Assembly: GCA_963824905.1 (NCBI GenBank)
Contig: CAWGRH010000010.1
Location: forward strand, 372,001 to 436,000
Reading direction: 5' to 3'
Length of the DNA stretch: 64,000 nt
Source: JAJPKK01 sp963824905
Lineage (GTDB): Bacteria; Pseudomonadota; Alphaproteobacteria; Rhizobiales; Xanthobacteraceae
Shown: positions 62,816 to 64,000 of the stretch, piece after piece
Numbering within the stretch: position 1 is the first letter of the stretch
Layout: each line of letters starts with the position of its first letter
Made by a program: the position numbers and the translations under genes
Notes under the pieces: model-generated
Told to the model about the DNA's origin: nothing
The model's database searches: none
The model's input: the letters and a program-made list of their open reading frames with translations, nothing else

Positions 62816-64000
62816 GTGGAAGGTCGCGTTCGTCCGCTCCGTGCCGCCTATGCTGCGCCCGACGAGGAGCTTGCGGCGTGGTTCCTCGCCACCGCCGGGA
62901 CGAGCCCCGAGGCGGATAAGCGCATCGATGCCCGCGCCGGGGCGCTCGTCGCCGCGATCCGCGCCCGGGCCGCCGGTGGCGTCGGCGGTATCGAGGACTT
63001 CCTGCGCGAGTACTCGCTCTCCACCAAGGAGGGCCTCGCGCTGATGGTGCTCGCCGAATCGCTGTTGCGGGTGCCCGACAGCGCCACCGCCGATCGCCTC
63101 ATCGAGGACAAGCTCTCCGCGGGAGACTTCGCTGCCCACGAGGTGCGCTCGCCCGCGCTGCTGGTCTCGGCCTCGGCCTGGGCGCTCGGCATCTCAGCCC
63201 GGGTGGTCGGCTCGCACGAAACGCCGGAGAGCATTCTGCACGAGATCGTGGGCCGGCTCGGACGCCCGGCGGTACGCACCGCGACCCGCCAGGCGATGCG
63301 GCTCATGGGCTCGCATTTCGTGCTCGGCCAGACCATTTCCGAGGCCTTGGCGCGCGGCGGGGGGCATCCGGAATTCCGCTACTCGTTCGACATGCTCGGC
63401 GAAGGCGCCCGCACCGCCCATGATGCCGAGCGCTACTTCCGCGCCTATGCCGAGGCGATCGCGGCGATCGGCGCCGCCGCGGGCGCTTCGGCGCTGCCGC
63501 AGCGGCCCGGCATCTCGGTCAAGCTCTCGGCGCTCGATCCGCGCTACGAGGCGGTATCGCGCGACCGCGTGATGGCCGAGCTCACCCCGCGGGTGATCGA
63601 GCTCGCGCGCGCCGCCAAGGCCCACGACCTCAACCTCACCATCGATGCGGAGGAGGCCGACCGGCTAGAGCTCTCCCTCGACGTCATCGGCCGCACGCTT
63701 TCGGACTCATCGCTCGCCGGCTGGGACGGCTTCGGTCTTGCGGTGCAGGCCTACCAGAAGCGCGCGCCGGCGGTGATCGACTGGGTGGCGGAGACGGCGG
63801 AGGCGCTCGGGCGGCGCGTCATGGTGCGCCTCGTCAAGGGCGCCTATTGGGACACCGAGGTCAAGCGCGCCCAGGAACGCGGGCTTCTCGATTACCCGGT
63901 GTTCTCGCGCAAGGCGATGACCGACCTTTGCTACATGGACTGCGCGAAGAAGCTGCTTGCGGCGCGGCCGCGGCTCTATCCGCAGATCGCGACCCACAAC
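62816..64000 (+). CDS. putA: Proline dehydrogenase / P5C dehydrogenase PutA, N-terminal part (runs off the window)
   Basis: The frame is open to the right edge (395 codons), so only the arm and most of the proline dehydrogenase barrel are present. It oxidises proline to pyrroline-5-carboxylate with FAD; the missing C-terminal half would make glutamate. PRODH signatures are ISVKLSALDPRYE, LTIDAEEADRLELSLDVI, GFGLAVQAYQKRA and VRLVKGAYWDTEVKRAQ with the FAD/substrate Lys. No ribbon-helix-helix DNA-binding domain is found at the N-terminus (EGRVRPLRAAYAAPDEE), so this PutA is not a self-repressor. The GTG start is set by AGGAGGG five bases upstream. Confidence 0.95.
   Translation, partial: MEGRVRPLRAAYAAPDEELAAWFLATAGTSPEADKRIDARAGALVAAIRARAAGGVGGIEDFLREYSLSTKEGLALMVLAESLLRVPDSATADRLIEDKLSAGDFAAHEVRSPALLVSASAWALGISARVVGSHETPESILHEIVGRLGRPAVRTATRQAMRLMGSHFVLGQTISEALARGGGHPEFRYSFDMLGEGARTAHDAERYFRAYAEAIAAIGAAAGASALPQRPGISVKLSALDPRYEAVSRDRVMAELTPRVIELARAAKAHDLNLTIDAEEADRLELSLDVIGRTLSDSSLAGWDGFGLAVQAYQKRAPAVIDWVAETAEALGRRVMVRLVKGAYWDTEVKRAQERGLLDYPVFSRKAMTDLCYMDCAKKLLAARPRLYPQIATHN

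Overview
The window is high-GC DNA from an alphaproteobacterium, most likely a Hyphomicrobiales (Rhizobiales) member near Bradyrhizobiaceae/Xanthobacteraceae. This rests on a hopanoid gene cluster with HpnN and HpnO, a cyclic-glucan-type NdvA/ChvA exporter, TIGR02302/DUF4175 and DUF992 proteins, many Bug and NMT1-type periplasmic binding proteins, and several families of intergenic palindromic repeats. Codon periodicity is strong, so many long antisense reading frames (up to about 800 codons) are shadows. I see no rRNA, tRNA, CRISPR array, insertion sequence or prophage.

Layout. 0-1.7 kb: 3' part of a DUF4175 gene. 1.8-5.2 kb (minus): an amidohydrolase translationally coupled to a molybdenum hydroxylase large subunit. 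5.3-18.4 kb: isoprenoid and hopanoid block, with a farnesyl-diphosphate synthase divergent from hpnB-hpnC-hpnD-hpnE-shc, then hpnH on the other strand, divergent from hpnN-hpnO. Together they cover C15 precursor to squalene to hopene, the adenosyl side chain, amination and export; hpnG is not in the window. 18.5-23.8 kb: CoA-transferase, Bug receptor, small proteins, an adenylate/guanylate cyclase and a broken binding-protein gene. 23.8-36.2 kb: an aromatic/organic-acid catabolism region. A minus-strand set (Ldh-type dehydrogenase, 2-keto-4-pentenoate hydratase-like protein, HpaI-type aldolase, molybdenum hydroxylase, FAD monooxygenase, inactive HtrA-like protein) diverges from a UbiD-type decarboxylase and a three-gene ABC importer.

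36.4-50.9 kb is mostly core-like: GST, GT87 membrane protein, AraC regulator, aspartate aminotransferase, DUF992 protein, an EF-G paralogue with altered GTPase residues, a stand-alone AceE-like E1, a haem-binding beta-propeller protein with its own cytochrome c, and the glucan exporter. 51-59 kb is an accessory stretch rich in secreted (Tat or Sec) proteins: patatin, two alpha/beta hydrolases and a CapA-like protein. The last three are frameshifted, and a duplicated gene tail lies nearby. 59-64 kb carries three more solute-binding proteins, a MAPEG protein and the start of putA behind four 14-bp tandem repeats.

A recurring oddity: six otherwise conserved reading frames (hpnD, a binding-protein remnant, two hydrolases with three breaks between them, CapA) are each explained by one extra base. 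This could mean sequencing/assembly insertions or real decay, and it affects how these genes should be read. The best candidates for something undescribed are the UbiD/Mo-hydroxylase/hydratase/aldolase module with its importer, the haem-propeller/cytochrome pair, the HtrA-like protein lacking all three triad residues, and the 14-bp repeats in front of putA.
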